Shown here in pieces: positions 48,830 to 61,700 of a stretch of 64,000 nt of DNA. The position numbers and the translations under genes are program-made. Numbering within the stretch: position 1 is the stretch's first letter; every line of letters begins with the position of its first letter. The DNA is from Prochilodus magdalenae (lineage: Eukaryota > Chordata > Actinopteri > Characiformes > Prochilodontidae), in contig JAMWET010000891.1 of NCBI GenBank assembly GCA_024036415.1, forward strand, positions 31,071 through 95,070, in the 5' to 3' direction. The notes under the pieces are model-generated. The model was not told the origin of the DNA. It worked only from the letters and a program-made list of their open reading frames with translations, and did no database searches.

Positions 48830-49745
48830 GCCCCTACTAGGTTTATTTTATGTCTAGTTTCACAGCGGGTAACACTGGGGAGCAAAACGCTCTGAGTATA
48901 AATGTGATTGTATGTTTTCATCAGAATGAGCCTCAGAAACTTAAAATATACAGGTCTAAATTTTAATAAAAGATGAGGGGAGCTAACAAGTGGGTTACAC
49001 ATATTTCAGGTGAACTGAGCAGCGTTAGTAGCAGCTAGATCTGAACAGTGGATACAGTAATAACAGCTCTGAGGTAAGTGTGGGTGTAGTGATTGTAGTG
49101 GAGTACGTTTTCATCAGAATGAACCTCTAAAAGTTAAAATATACAGGTCTGAAGATGAACTCACTTTAGAGGATCAGTTTTAGAGGGAAATAGCCGAGGG
49201 GAGCTAACAGCTAGGCTAACCAAATTTCAGCTGAACGCAGATGCATTAGCTAGCTCTAAACACTGGATAGGGTAATAAGAGCTCTGAGGTAAATGTGGGT
49301 GTAGTGGGGTATGTTTTCATCAGAATGAGCCTCAGAAAGTTAAATATACAGGTCTGAATATTAATAAAAGATGAACTCGCTTTAGAGGATCAGTTTTAGA
49401 GTGCAGTAGCCGAGGGTAGCTAACAGCTAGGCTAACCGTATTTCAGGTGAACTGAGCAGCGTTAGCAGCAGCTAGCTCTAAACAGTGGATACAGTAATAA
49501 CAGCTCTGAGGTAAATGTGAGTGTAGTGAGGTGTGTTTTAATCAGAATGAGCCTCAGAAAGTTAAATATACAGGTCTGAAGATTAATAAAAGATGAACTC
49601 GCTTTAGAGGATCAGTTTTAGAGTGAAATAGCCGAGGGGAGCTAACAGCTAGGCTAACCATATCTCAGGTGAACTGAGCGGCGTTAGCAGCAGCTAGCTC
49701 TAAACAGTGAAGACAGTAATAACAGCTCTGAGGTAAATGTGAGGT
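48830..49745. repeat. ~218-bp tandem repeat, left arm
   Basis: GCTCTGAGGTAA starts near 49066, 49281, 49503 and 49723; each unit includes TACAGGTCTGAA.ATTAATAAAAGATGAACTC, GCCGAGGG.AGCTAACAGC and CAGCTAGCTCTAAACA. A partial first copy starts near 48860. It lies just downstream of lectin 2. Confidence 0.9.
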
Positions 49746-49805
49746 AACTGGTCATGTGACTGTATAAGTATACTACACTATAGGTCAGAACTTGTTACTG
49801 TACTG

Positions 49806-50560
49806 TATACTACACACAGGGGTTGCAGAACAGACCTGCACAACAGTCAAGAGGAATTGTGGACCATTCCTCTTTACAGAACTGTTTCAGATCAGCAGTA
49901 ATTTTGGTATGTCTGGTGTGAATCGCTCTCTTGAACTTATGCCACAGCATCTCAATCGTGTTGAGGTCAGGACTCTGACTGGGCCACTCCAGAAGGCATA
50001 TTTTCTTCTGTTGGAGCCATTGTGTTCTTGATTTACTTCTATGTTTTGGGTCGTGGTTCTGTTGCATCACCCATCCTCTGTTGAGCTTCTGTGGGTGGAG
50101 AGATGGTCTTAAGTTCTCTTGCAAAATGTCTTGATAAACTTAGGAATTCATTTTTCTGTGGATGAAAGCAAAGCAGCAATATTTTTTTTTTTTGGACAGC
50201 AGTGGCTTCCTCCATGTTGAACTTTGAACAGTGCTGAACCTTCTCCACTTGTAGACAGTCTCTCTTACTGTGGACACATGAACTTCAACAGCTTCATGCA
50301 AGTCAACAATTCTTGAACGTCGGTCTTCTGAGAGCTCTTTCGTGCGAGACATCAGGCAATGCTTCTTGAGAACAGCAAACTCAAATATGGTGTATGTTTT
50401 ACAGGGCGGGGCAGCTTTAACCAACACATCCAATCTCATCACACTGCAGCTCGGCTGACTCCACACACATACTGGCTTCACATACTTTCTCCACCCTGCA
50501 CTGGGAATGTTTCCATGTTGTGTTCAGTAAAAACACAGCATGTTTGGTGCGGTGTTAGTT
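49806..50560 (-). mobile_element. Internally deleted Tc1-like element, left arm
   Basis: The N-terminal helix-turn-helix (MSRTKELSEDRRSRIVDLHE, 50352 downward) is followed after a poly-T run at about 50179 by the C-terminal catalytic end (50124-49810: [30 protein letters not shown]). The middle, with the first catalytic Asp, is deleted. The second catalytic Asp (QQDN in active Tc1-like proteins) is Asn here. It cannot be active. Confidence 0.85.
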
Positions 50561-51105
50561 CAAGCGGTCGAGTTTGTCTATTGGTGTGACTTAGATGAAG
50601 ATCAGAACACACTGATGGACCAACGTATGCAGAAATCCAGGTATCCCAAAGGGTTCACATGCTTCTCCTTGTAACTGTACATGAGTTAGACTGTAGCTGA
50701 GCTCCATGATAGCCTTACAGAGAGTGCAGACGGATATCAAAAATAAAGAATGGTAGGATAACCGCAGAAACCCAGTCTCTTCTTCACTCTGCTCTCTTCT
50801 TCTGCAGGGGTCACACAGGAGTATGTAAATACAATCCCCCTTTCTTAAAGGCACAGCATCACTTCGACAGTTACACCATGAAACTTGTTTTTGTGGTGTT
50901 TTTAATTTACCTAAGGAGCTAGCTAGCTAAGCAGCTGACCGGACGTCCTAACGGTGGAAGAAACAAACACTTGAAAGTGGGCGTGGCAAAATGAGGTGAA
51001 CAGTATAGTGCCATTTCGAATACAGCCAGCATTTTTAACAACATCCTGGAAATACACCAACAGTGGAGGAATTATTGGTCAGATCTGTTAATGTGAGATT
51101 ACATC

Positions 51106-51160
51106 GAACCACTCATTCATTTTTTATTATTATAATAATAAAAAATTGAATTGAGTGGTT
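51106..51160. repeat. Palindrome axis
   Basis: The two arms meet at 51132/51133 in a perfect 26-bp palindrome (51120-51145, six T, ATTATTATAATAAT, six A). Outside it the arms continue with only two one-base differences (CATTCA against TTGAAT side). There is no unique spacer. Confidence 0.95.
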
Positions 51161-51699
51161 CGATGTAATCTCACATTAACAGATCTGACCCAATAATTCC
51201 TCCACTGTTGGTGTAGTTTCCAGGATGTTGTTTAAAAATGCTGGCTGTATTCGAAAATGGCACTATACTGTTTTCACCTCATTTTTGCCACGCCCACTTT
51301 CAAGTGTTTGTTTCTTCCACCGTTAGGACGTCCGGTCAGCTGCTTAGCTAGCTAGCTCCTTAGGTAAATAAAAAACACCACAAAAACAAGTTTCATGGTG
51401 TAACTGTCGAAGTGATGCTGTGCCTTTAAGAAAGGGGGGATTGTATTTAGTTACTCCTGTGTGAGCCCTGCAGAATAAGAGATCAGAGTGAATAAGAGAC
51501 TGGGTTTCTGCTGTTATCCTACCATTCTTTATTTTTGATATCCGTCTGCACTCTCTGTTAGGCTATCATGGAGCTCAGCTTACAGTCTAACTCATGTACA
51601 GTTACAAGGAGAAGCATGTGAACCCTTTGGGATACCTGGATTTCTGCATACGTTGGTCCATCAGTGTGTTCTGATCTTCATCTAAGTCACACCAATAGA

Positions 51700-52470
51700 C
51701 AAACTCGACCGCTTGAACTAACACCGCACCAAACATGCTGTGTTTTTACTGAACACAACATGGAAACATTCCAGTGCAGGGTGGAGAAAGTATGTGAAGC
51801 CAGTATGTGTGTGGAGTCAGCCGAGAGCTGCAGTGTGATGAGATTGGTATGTGTTGGTTAAAGCTGCCCCGCCCTGTAAAACATACACCATATTTGAGTT
51901 TTGCTGTTCTCAAGAAGCATTGCCTGATGTCTCGCACGAAAGAGCTCTCAGAAGACCGACGTTCAAGAATTGTTGACTTGCATGAAGCTGTTGAAGTTCA
52001 TGTGTCCACGGTAAGAGAGACTGTCTACAAGTGGAGAAGGTTCAGCACTGTTCAAAGTTCAACATGGAGGAAGCCACTGCTGTCCAAAAAAAAAAATATT
52101 GCTGCTTTGCTTTCATCCACAGAAAAATGAATTCCTAAGTTTATCAAGACATTTTGCAAGAGAACTTAAGACCATCTCTCCACCCACAGAAGCTCAACAG
52201 AGGATGGGTGATGCAACAGAACCACGACCCAAAACATAGAAGTAAATCAAGAACACAATGGCTCCAACAGAAGAAAATATGCCTTCTGGAGTGGCCCAGT
52301 CAGAGTCCTGACCTCAACACGATTGAGATGCTGTGGCATAAGTTCAAGAGAGCGATTCACACCAGACATACCAAAATTACTGCTGATCTGAAACAGTTCT
52401 GTAAAGAGGAATGGTCCACAATTCCTCTTGACTGTTGTGCAGGTCTGTTCTGCAACCCCTGTGTGTAGTA
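51700..52470 (+). mobile_element. Internally deleted Tc1-like element, right arm
   Basis: Mirror of 49806-50560. It has the same helix-turn-helix, the same poly-A run at about 52086, and the same Asn in QQNHDPKHRS. So the deletion and the Asn came before the arms split. Confidence 0.85.
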
Positions 52471-52529
52471 TACAGTACAGTAACAAGTTCTGACCTACAG
52501 TGTAGTATACTTATACAGTCACATGACCA

Positions 52530-53450
52530 GTTACCTCACATTTACCTCAGAGCTGTTATTACTGTCTTCACTGTTTAGAGCTAGCTGCTGCTAACGCCGC
52601 TCAGTTCACCTGAGATATGGTTAGCCTAGCTGTTAGCTCCCCTCGGCTATTTCACTCTAAAACTGATCCTCTAAAGCGAGTTCATCTTTTATTAATCTCC
52701 AGACCTGTATATTTAACTTTCTGAGGCTCATTCTGATTAAAACACACCTCACTACACTCACATTTACCTCAGAGCTGTTATTACTGTATCCACTGTTTAG
52801 AGCTAGCTGCTGCTAACGCTGCTCAGTTCACCTGAAATACGGTTAGCCTAGCTGTTAGCTACCCTCGGCTACTGCACTCTTAAACTGATCCTCTAAAGCG
52901 AGTTCATCTTTTATTAATATTCAGACCTGTATATTTAAATTTCTGAGGCTCATTCTAATGAACACACACGCCACTACACCCACATTTACCTCAGAGCTCT
53001 TATTACCCTATCCAGTGTTTAGAGCTAGCTAATGCAGCTGCGTTCAGCTGAAATTTGGTTAGCCTAGCTGTTAGCTCCCCTCGGCTATTTCCCTCTAAAA
53101 CTGATCCTCTAAAGTGAGTTCATCTTTTATTAATCTTCAGACCTGTATGTTTTAACTTTTAGAGGCTCATTCTGATGAAAACGTACTCCACTACAATCAC
53201 TACACCCACACTTACCTCAGAGCTGTTATTACTGTATCCACTGTTCAGATCTAGCTGCTACTAACGCTGCTCAGTTTACCTGAAATATGTGTAATCCAGT
53301 TGTTAGCTCCCCTCATCTTTTATTAAAATTTAGACCTGTATATTTTAAGTTTCTGAGGCTCATTCTGATGAAAACATACAATCACATTTATACTCAGAGC
53401 GTTTTGCTCCCCAGTGTTACCCGCTGTGAAACTGGACATAAAATAAACCT
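52530..53450. repeat. ~218-bp tandem repeat, right arm
   Basis: Mirror of 48830-49745 with the same number of units and scattered base changes. Confidence 0.9.
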
Positions 53451-53492
53451 AGTAGGGGCTTTAAGAACACTCACGCAAATGCATTCATCCAT

Positions 53493-55873
53493 TCAGCTGT
53501 TTATTCTCTTCTCACAGATCCAAACAAGCTGGTAATTACATGGATAGGCAGCCCAGTTCTTTAGAGAATCAAGCCAATGGCCAGTCACGATGCAGCCTCC
53601 ATAACTGCTGGGCTCTCCAGGTCCCCAATGCCTAAAAGGGAGAATCAGAGCATCTACTGTGTTTTATCACAGCACTGAAGAGCAAGCATTGACAACCGTA
53701 TGAGTGGAGTTGAGTGAACTCTTACCCAGTGGTCAGTCCAGAGCCATCCACCCATTTCCAGATGCCCTTGGTCTCTCGTGCACTTAACCCAATCCAAGTA
53801 GTTTGACCTCCTCTCAACATTTCAATAAAGTCCTGTGGAAGTGAGATGGCTGCTTACCCACAACACATGATGGCTTAGCTCACATTCAGCTGCCTGCTAG
53901 ACTTCAGGCTCCTGCAGATGGCACTGCACAAGGATGATGGGTATATGAATACCTGTGAATACCTGAAGAGGTGGTACAGTGCAGGGAATGTCTCGTTTGA
54001 TGCATGGAAACTGGACAGGGACCGCTGATGTGTTTCACAGTATGGTCATTGTATTCAGTTCTGTGCGTAGTGTTCTTTTAGAAATTTCTGGAAGTTACCA
54101 AGCTGTGAAACACTCCAACAGTCCCTGTCTTTTAGTTTTCATCTTTCAGGCACAGTTCTTATGAGTTTCCTGTAGACTGGGATTTTAGCCATTGCTTGTA
54201 GACCCGTACGCTTCCATACACCTGCAGGTTCAGCTACTTCCTTCACACTATGGCCTTCGGAATGTCACTCCTTTTAGCCAATCATTAACATCTCCATTGG
54301 AGCCATTTTCCATAAATGGAACGAAACGTTCACTGAACTGTACCACCTCTTCTCAATCTATGGATCCCGTCACTCACACCCTCAGGGTATTTATAGTTCA
54401 TTCAGTTGATTAAATTAATTAATTCCTTCAATTGAACTCTTAAGTAAAAAAAAACAACATTACTTCCCTGCAGTGGTGGCTAACACAGCGGCAATCCTAT
54501 AACCCGTTAACCCATTAAACACACACCAGTACCCCAGTGCTGCTAAGGATCACCAGGTCAGCTCCTCTCTTTCTGCAGTCCTGCCCTGCTTTCATACCGC
54601 TGTTCTTCTCAGAAGAGATGTAGTACAGACTGTACCTGAAGTACCTCCATCCTGGTCTGTTTAAGGAACTGTACTGTTCAGCCAGAACAGCATGGGTTAT
54701 TCCCACCACAGCACCAGCACATCCAGATTAATAATGAAGTATGTGTGGAAGTCATTATGGATGAATGAATCAAACACGACAAACTAGTACCTTACCCAGT
54801 TCAGATTTCCTCCTCTGTAATGTGTCTCTCTGTGTTTGGTACTGGTTTCTCTCTCTTTTCAGCTTGGTGTAACTGTTCTGTAACTGGTCTCTCTCTATGG
54901 TCAGGTTGGTGTAACTGTTCTGTAACTGGTCTCTCTCTATGGTCAGGTTGGTGTAACTGGTCTGTAGCTGGTCTCTCTCTATAGTAAGGTTGGTGTAACT
55001 GATGTGTAGCTGGTCTCTCTCTATAGTCAGGGTTTGTGTAACTGGTCTGTAACTGGTCTCCTCTCTTTGGTAAGACTGTTGAACTTGATACCCAGCACTG
55101 TGACGAAAGCCAGCAGGAGAACACACAGCAGTCCCAGACACACTGCAGCCAGTCTGTAGCATCTGCTCACTGCGGTGTTCATCTCTATGGAAAGTGCACA
55201 TGTGATTTAGTGAGTAAATGAAAACAGTCCTCTATATCCATCACCACAAGTCCACAGTATGGCTGCATGTTGGCTTAGTGTTTAAAAGTAGGTGTGCATG
55301 AGGGAGAATTATTATATCCCTGGCTGTGAACACAGACGCTGCAAAATATATACTTGCTTGAATGACTATTAGGATAAAACTCATTTACACTAAATACTGT
55401 ATAGAATGTAAACAAATGTAAATAAAAACAGAGTGCAATGATTTGCAAATCTCATAGACACATATTTTACACAGTAGAACATAGAATGCATATCGAATAT
55501 TGAAAGTGAGACATTTCAGCATTTTTCAAAATGAAACGCATTGCCGGGCAGAGGTTCACCGATCTGCCAAAATGTTGTGGAAGAATTGTTTACATTTATA
55601 ATAATAAGAATATAATACCTATCTTGACATGTCCAATGGTCATATCAATATTATATCACAGGGTTATATGAGTAAACTGCTACAGATTTTGAATTGTATA
55701 CCTGGCTGTTGTATGTTGAGGCTCCTCTTGCCGCTGGTGTCCTCCATTTCCGTGTTAGACTCATGATCTCTAACAGCATCTAAACTGTCATAGATAGCCA
55801 CCACCATCTCCACTTTGTCCCCTCTCCTCAGCTCCTCAGTGCACACCATGTCCTTATAAATGCTCTGAGACAT
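53493..55873 (-). pseudogene. Lectin receptor 2, right-arm copy, frameshifted
   Basis: The tail exon 55873-55702 is identical in protein to the left copy. The membrane and stalk exon 55184-54796 is 389 bp where the left is 387, with two one-base gains in the first stalk unit (GAGAGGAGACC near 55058 and AAACCCTGAC near 55033). Lectin exon 1 (54673-54527) has further one-base changes (CTTAAACAGACC, AACAGCGGTATG, GCAGGGCAGG) and its donor side reads GTACTG|GTGTGT where the left has GAACAG|GTGAGT. The last stalk unit also differs (KLKRERNQYQTQ). Lectin exons 2 and 3 look like the left copy, with EPSSYGGC and WAAYPC. As written it cannot make a full receptor; poor consensus quality is the other explanation for the one-base indels. 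Confidence 0.75.
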
Positions 55874-56009
55874 CGCTAATCTGTATAAGACTGTTAGTAC
55901 TAACTCTGCTGCACCTCTAGACTTATGTGGTTGGACCTCTTCTGGTGGTTCTAGTCCAGGAAGTGACTAAGTGTCTCCAAATGGCCTTCCTGTATGTGTG
56001 TGTGGTGAC

Positions 56010-56998
56010 GGTGAAAATACAGCGCTATGATTGTCTTGCAGTTGCTGCAATGCTCTTCTCTGTCTGCAGTCCTGTCTGCTTATATACAAACCATTCTTCT
56101 CAGATGAGATGTAGTACAGACTGTACCTTAAGTATCTCCATCCTGGTCCTTCAAGGTCTTGTTATGTTCAGCCAGAATGACATGGGTTATACCCATTACA
56201 ACACCAGCGCATCCATAATATGAATGAAGTGTTATGAATTAATCAAGTCAGACATCAAAACGACAAACTAATACCTTACCCAGTTCAGAAAACCTTCTCT
56301 GTAATGTGTCTCTCTGTGCTTGGAACTGGTCTCTCTCTATAGTCAGGCTGGTGTAACTGGTCTCTTTCTATAGTCAGGCTGGTGTAACTGGTCTCTCTCT
56401 ATAGTCAGGCTGGTGTAATTGGTCTGTAACTGGTCTCTCTCTATAGTCAGGCTGGTGTAACTGGTCTCTCTCTATAGTCAGGCTGGTGTAATTGGTCTGT
56501 AACTGGTCTCTCTCTATAGTCAGGCTGGTGTAACTGGTCTGTAACTGGTCTCTCTCTATAGCCAGATTGGTGTAACTGGTCTGTAGCTGGTCTCTCTCTA
56601 TAGTCAGGCTGGTGTAATTGGTCTATAACTGGTCTCTCTCTATAGTCAGGCTGGTGTAACTGGTCTCTCTCTATAGTCAGGCTGGTGTAACTGGTCTGTA
56701 ACTGGTCTCTCTCTATAGTCAGGCTGGTGTAACTGGTCTCTCTCTATAGTCAGGCTGGTGTAACTGGTCTGTAACTGGTCTCTCTCTATAGTCAGGCTGG
56801 TGTAACTGGTCTGTAGCTGGTCTCTCTCTTTAGTCAGGCTGGTGTAACTGGTCTGTAGCTGGTCTCTCTCTATAGTCAGGCTGGTGAACTAGACCCACAG
56901 CACTGTAACAGCAGCCAGCAGGAGGACACACAGCAGCCCCAGACACACTGCAGCCAGTTTGTACCATCTGCTCTCTGCTCTCTCTATGGAGAATGGAC
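56010..56998 (-). pseudogene. Lectin receptor 3, right-arm copy, truncated
   Basis: Mirror of 45304-46288: the same TAG after WV in the membrane exon (ACTAGACCC at 56888-56896), the same mix of 42-bp and 31-bp stalk units, the same decayed lectin exon 1 (56040-56170) and no later exons. Confidence 0.8.
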
Positions 56999-57527
56999 AT
57001 GAGATTTAGTGGACATGTGATTGATTTTCCTTTCTTCATGTCCTCTGGATGACTGCATAAGGTGTAAATACAGACGCTGCAAAAGTATACTAAGTTTGCA
57101 CACACTGAATATTTCCCATTCTGATTCAGTACTACAGGCCACAGTGCACCATGCAGTGCAGCATCACATAGCCTAGCATAGTAGAGTGCTATTATAGAAG
57201 AAACGCCATGTTCAGCTTCATTTTTACACTGAACGCAGGGTGTTCAAATACTTATTTTCCTCACTGTAATACCTGAATGGTTATTGAAACTTGTTTTTCT
57301 TTCCCCCAGGTTTAGAACTGATGTTAAGACTTTGCTAACATACCAGCGTCAGGAATTTCCCTCCCATCAAGCAGATACAGCAGGCAACTGTGAGCTGTGC
57401 TGAGTTCAGTCTTCAAACACATCTACATGTGCAGCAGTCATGTGACTTCTTGGCACACCACACGGGCGCTTCACTTCCAGTCACAATCGCACTTCGTTAT
57501 AAAGGTCAGGCTTGTTTCAACCGCTCT

Positions 57528-57870
57528 AATACAGGCCCTCAGACCACACAGGCCATCAGACCACACAGGCCATACAGGCCCTCAGACCATACAGGCCATC
57601 AGACCACACAGGCCATCAGACCACACAGGCCATCAGACCATACAGGCCATCAGACCATACAGGCCCTCAGACCATACAGGCCATCAGACCATACAGGCCA
57701 TCAGACCACACAGGCCATCAGACCATACAGGCCCTCAGACCATACAGGCCCTCAGACCATACAGGCCATCTGACCATACAGGCCATCAGACCATACAGGC
57801 CATCAGACCGTACAGGCCCTCAGACCATACAGGCCATCTGACCATACAGGCCCTCAGACCACACAGACCA
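57528..57870. repeat. 17-bp minisatellite, right arm
   Basis: About 20 copies of ATACAGGCCMTCAGACC, with a partial unit lost near 57567. It is shorter than the left array and has a different order of unit variants. Confidence 0.95.
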
Positions 57871-58765
57871 TCAGACAATACTGGTCACACAGCCCATCTG
57901 AATTACCACAGCCCACAGAGAGCAATATGTCATTTTGTTCATTTCAGTATTAGGGTATAATATTTCTTCCCATCACTGCAGAAAAATGAAAACCTTGTCA
58001 ACCCTTGTTTTAGGCTCATTTTAATATTGTTACTTACTTCACGTCCTTTTAAACAGGTTTTAAATGATTCTCGTAAGCCAAATTGTCTCACTGTATTGAC
58101 GGATTGCTTTGCTTGGTTAAATGACTTGGAAAAAAAGTTCATACTTCTGGAAACATACAGTCAAGTCACATTATTATGACTGACACAGGACTAATGAGCA
58201 CTGAGAAGACAGGTTGGTGGTGGGGAATGAAATTCATAGTGGGTTTAGTTTGAAAGGAGGAGGAGAGCGAGAAAGAGCGATAGGGAGGTAGCTCACAAAA
58301 GAGAGCACATCTATGACATATAACCCACATACCAGGCTCAGACACAGGCCATGAGTCTCAGCTTCCTGTCAATCCTGTTGTTGTGCTCAGTGCTCAGCCG
58401 CAGAGAGCAGCGCAGTGATGAACAATGACCCGAATGACCAGAAATACACCAAACAGTGGGTGCATTAACTGTGGAGATGAGTGAATAAGACACCGAGAGA
58501 TTAGAAACCCTGAGCCTTCCACTGCTAAAACTGAGAACTCATATTTTCCACTGTCAGATGGGCTTCTGAAAGTGCTATGAGGTTTCAACTCTCACCTCAA
58601 CTTCCTGTCCTTAAAGCAGCAGACACTGAACACTACCTCTAATACAGAGTCACTCTAGAGAGCTGGAGGCTGCAGTGACTGTATTCTGTGAGCACAACTA
58701 AAACCAGATTGACTAAAGCAAGAATCCGTCTTCCAGCATCTTTACGGAATAGACCAGAACCGGAG

Positions 58766-61700
58766 ATGACGGATATATATGCGAACACAGGAAAAGCAGC
58801 AGATGACCGATCCGCCGATTCGAACATAAAGAAGAACTCCTTTGAGGATATCTATGAGAACGAAGACATCCCAGAGGCTCGTGTGGTCCCCAGCCATAAA
58901 GGAACAATGACCTCAGGTAGACGTACACATGGTTAAAGCCGATTGTTTACATGATAAAGAGCATTCAGTAGAGGATCTAACAGAATTATCACATCCATTT
59001 TACTTTAATGATAATCAGACATGTAGCTTTATTTGATGTTGGTTTATACTTCTGTTCATCATTTGAACACAGCAGCTGCCTTTACTTTGGGCGAGAATGC
59101 CACGATGAATGGACCAACAGAAATGGCCCACCAAAATTACTTGGTAACAAGTCTGGCTCCATTGACTTGACTTGCATTGTAAATGAATGAGGTTTTTGGC
59201 CTCTCCTGTAAAGCTACCATTTTGGAGATACTCGTTTTCCCTTGTACAGCGATGATATGTGAGTTTATTACACCTGCTGGGGGAAACAGGTGATTCTTCT
59301 AGGGTTCTTTAGTAAAAGAAGGGGTTGTTATAGCTGTGCGTTCCCCAACGAACCATGGTACCATGGATCTCCTAGTGAAGAATCGGTTATATATTGTTGG
59401 TTTGGTGCTATTTAGAACTCACTCACTCGTCCTCTACACTGCTTATCCTCCTGGGTCACAGGAAACCACATGCAGACACAGGTAGGAGAACATGCAGTCT
59501 CCACGTAGAAAGGACCCCTGATGGCCTGGCTGGGGGAATTGAACTCTAGTCCCTGATAGAGAGCTATTTTAGATACCCAGATGGTTGAGCTTGGAGATCA
59601 GCTTGGAGGGGATTACTGTGTTGAATGCTGGCACTGAAGTCAATGAACAGCATTCTGACATAGGAGTTCTGACAGTCCAGGTGGGTCAGTGCAGTGTGAA
59701 GTGCCGTGGAGATGGCATCCTCAGTTGACCTGTTGCTACGGTAGGCGAACTGATGTGGATCCAGTGTGGCAGGCAGGCAGGATTTCAAGTGAGAAAGAAC
59801 TAGTCTTTCAAAGCACTTGGAGATGATTGGGGTGAGTGCGACAGGGCGGAAGTCGTTCGGTGCTGAAGCAGTTGGGAGCTTTGGCACCGGCACAATGGTG
59901 GCAGTCTTGAAGAAGGTTGGTACTGCAGCTTGGGCCAGTGAAAGAGTTCATGGGCACAAGCTCTTAACACACGACCAGGTACCCCATCAGGGTCACCAGA
60001 CCTGAAGGTTTAAAGTCCCCTGCTACTATAAAGGCCCCGTTTGGCTGGTCAGTTTGTAGTTTGCTGATAGCCGCACAAAGCACTTCCATAGCTGCGTTAA
60101 CATTAGCATCGGGGGCACATAGACTATTCCAGCGAAGACGCAGTTAAACTCACACGGCAGATAGAAGGGTCTGAACTTGATAATCAGGAACTCCAGGTCA
60201 GCAGAGCAGGGGGTTACCATGACAACAGAGTCCGTGCACCACCGCGGGTCTTGCCCGTAGCTGCGGCTGAACAGTCAGCTCTGAACAATGCCCGGCCCTC
60301 CAGTTCCACCACGCTGTTCGCCACATCGCTGTTTAACCATGTTTCGGTGAAAAACATGAGGTTACAGTCCATGAGCCTTCTCTGTGTGAGTGTCCAGATC
60401 TTTAATTCATCCAGCTTTCCTGGCAGCGAGCGAACATTGGCAAGAAAGACGCTCGGTAGTGGCGTTCGGCATTAGCTTAGCACGCAGACCTCCGCGCTTA
60501 CCCCGTCGTTGCTTCCGCTCGCGACGCTGGCGCCGGGCTCTTCCGGTCGGCACGAGTGACTCGCTAGGTCCCGGTGTCCGGATCACCTCTGGAGGTAGCT
60601 GGTTAAAGTCGAACGGGTGGTCAAAACACTGGAGATAATTAGGTAAATAAACACTAATTTGCGAAAACTGGTCAGAGGCTGAGCCTCGTAGTGTGCTCCC
60701 AACGCCATCTTGGTCTAAGATCATATCAGTCTAAATGTATCATCAGTTATTGTTCCTGGTAACCTTTATCTTCCTTCCCAACACCACTACAACCCCACAC
60801 TTCCTTCTGGATGCTGCTAAATGCATGTACATAGCAAAGTACAACAAAGTGAGTGTGTAAAGTGCAAAAGACCACACTAGTGGTACAAACTCTCTCAGAC
60901 AGAAATCACTCTTCCCAGCTTCCAGAAACAGCTTGCTGGAATTCCAGACATTTTCTCTGGTGCAAGATGACATCATCTCGTAACACACTCCTTACTGGCC
61001 ACCAGTAGGGGTGAAACTTGAGGCAGGATGCAGCTACTACTATCAGCCACTCTGGAGGTTGACCAATTCTAACAGAGTGGGTGAGCTGACCAATAAGAGC
61101 ACACTGGAATATTCAGGAGGTGGGGCTTAAATACATAGGATCTCTAGTAGAGGGTTTCAGACAGAGGGAGAATACCGATGTATGGTATAGGAAGAATATT
61201 GAATTTATGGGAAACTGAAGCAGGTTAATATGTTCTAGTACGACACGAACATTGATCTAATAACTATATAATATGTTAAATGAGTTTACATTACTGGCAG
61301 ATCATTTTGCCTGGACATAAGTTCATACCACATATCAACTAGATATAACCCTGCGATGGACTGGCAGCTTGTCCAGGCTATTTCCCGCCTTCCCTTCCTT
61401 CGGGGTCCAATGAGCCCTTGGATAGGCTCCAGCCACCACCCTGCAACCCAGAAGGATAGGCAGCTTAGAAGATGCATGAATGAATGATCTAGATATAACA
61501 ACTTTACTTGTTTTGCAGTCCAGACCCCAAGAATAAAAGTAAGACCTATGGTGCTCATTTTCAAATGTCCTCTTTAAGTGTGTCCTGTATACTGTATAAT
61601 GTATAGGTCATTATAAGCGCTCATGTAAGTCCTGTATTTGTGTTCTCAGGATTGAGCACACCAGGAAGCAGATACCACAGACTGGCCGCAGTGTGTCTGG

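Larger units (their letters stand above)
38290..51132 (+). repeat. Left arm of giant inverted repeat
   Basis: From 38290 to 51132 this sequence is the near-identical reverse complement of 51133-64000. Matching landmarks (left/right): lectin 1 last exon 38806/63468, LINE piece 42370/59893, 17-bp array 44390/57870, lectin 2 ATG 46420/55873, Tc1-like piece 49810/52468. Paired coordinates add up to about 102270, with small drifts from indels and tandem-copy differences. The arm holds lectin genes 1, 3 and 2 in that order towards the axis. Confidence 0.95.
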
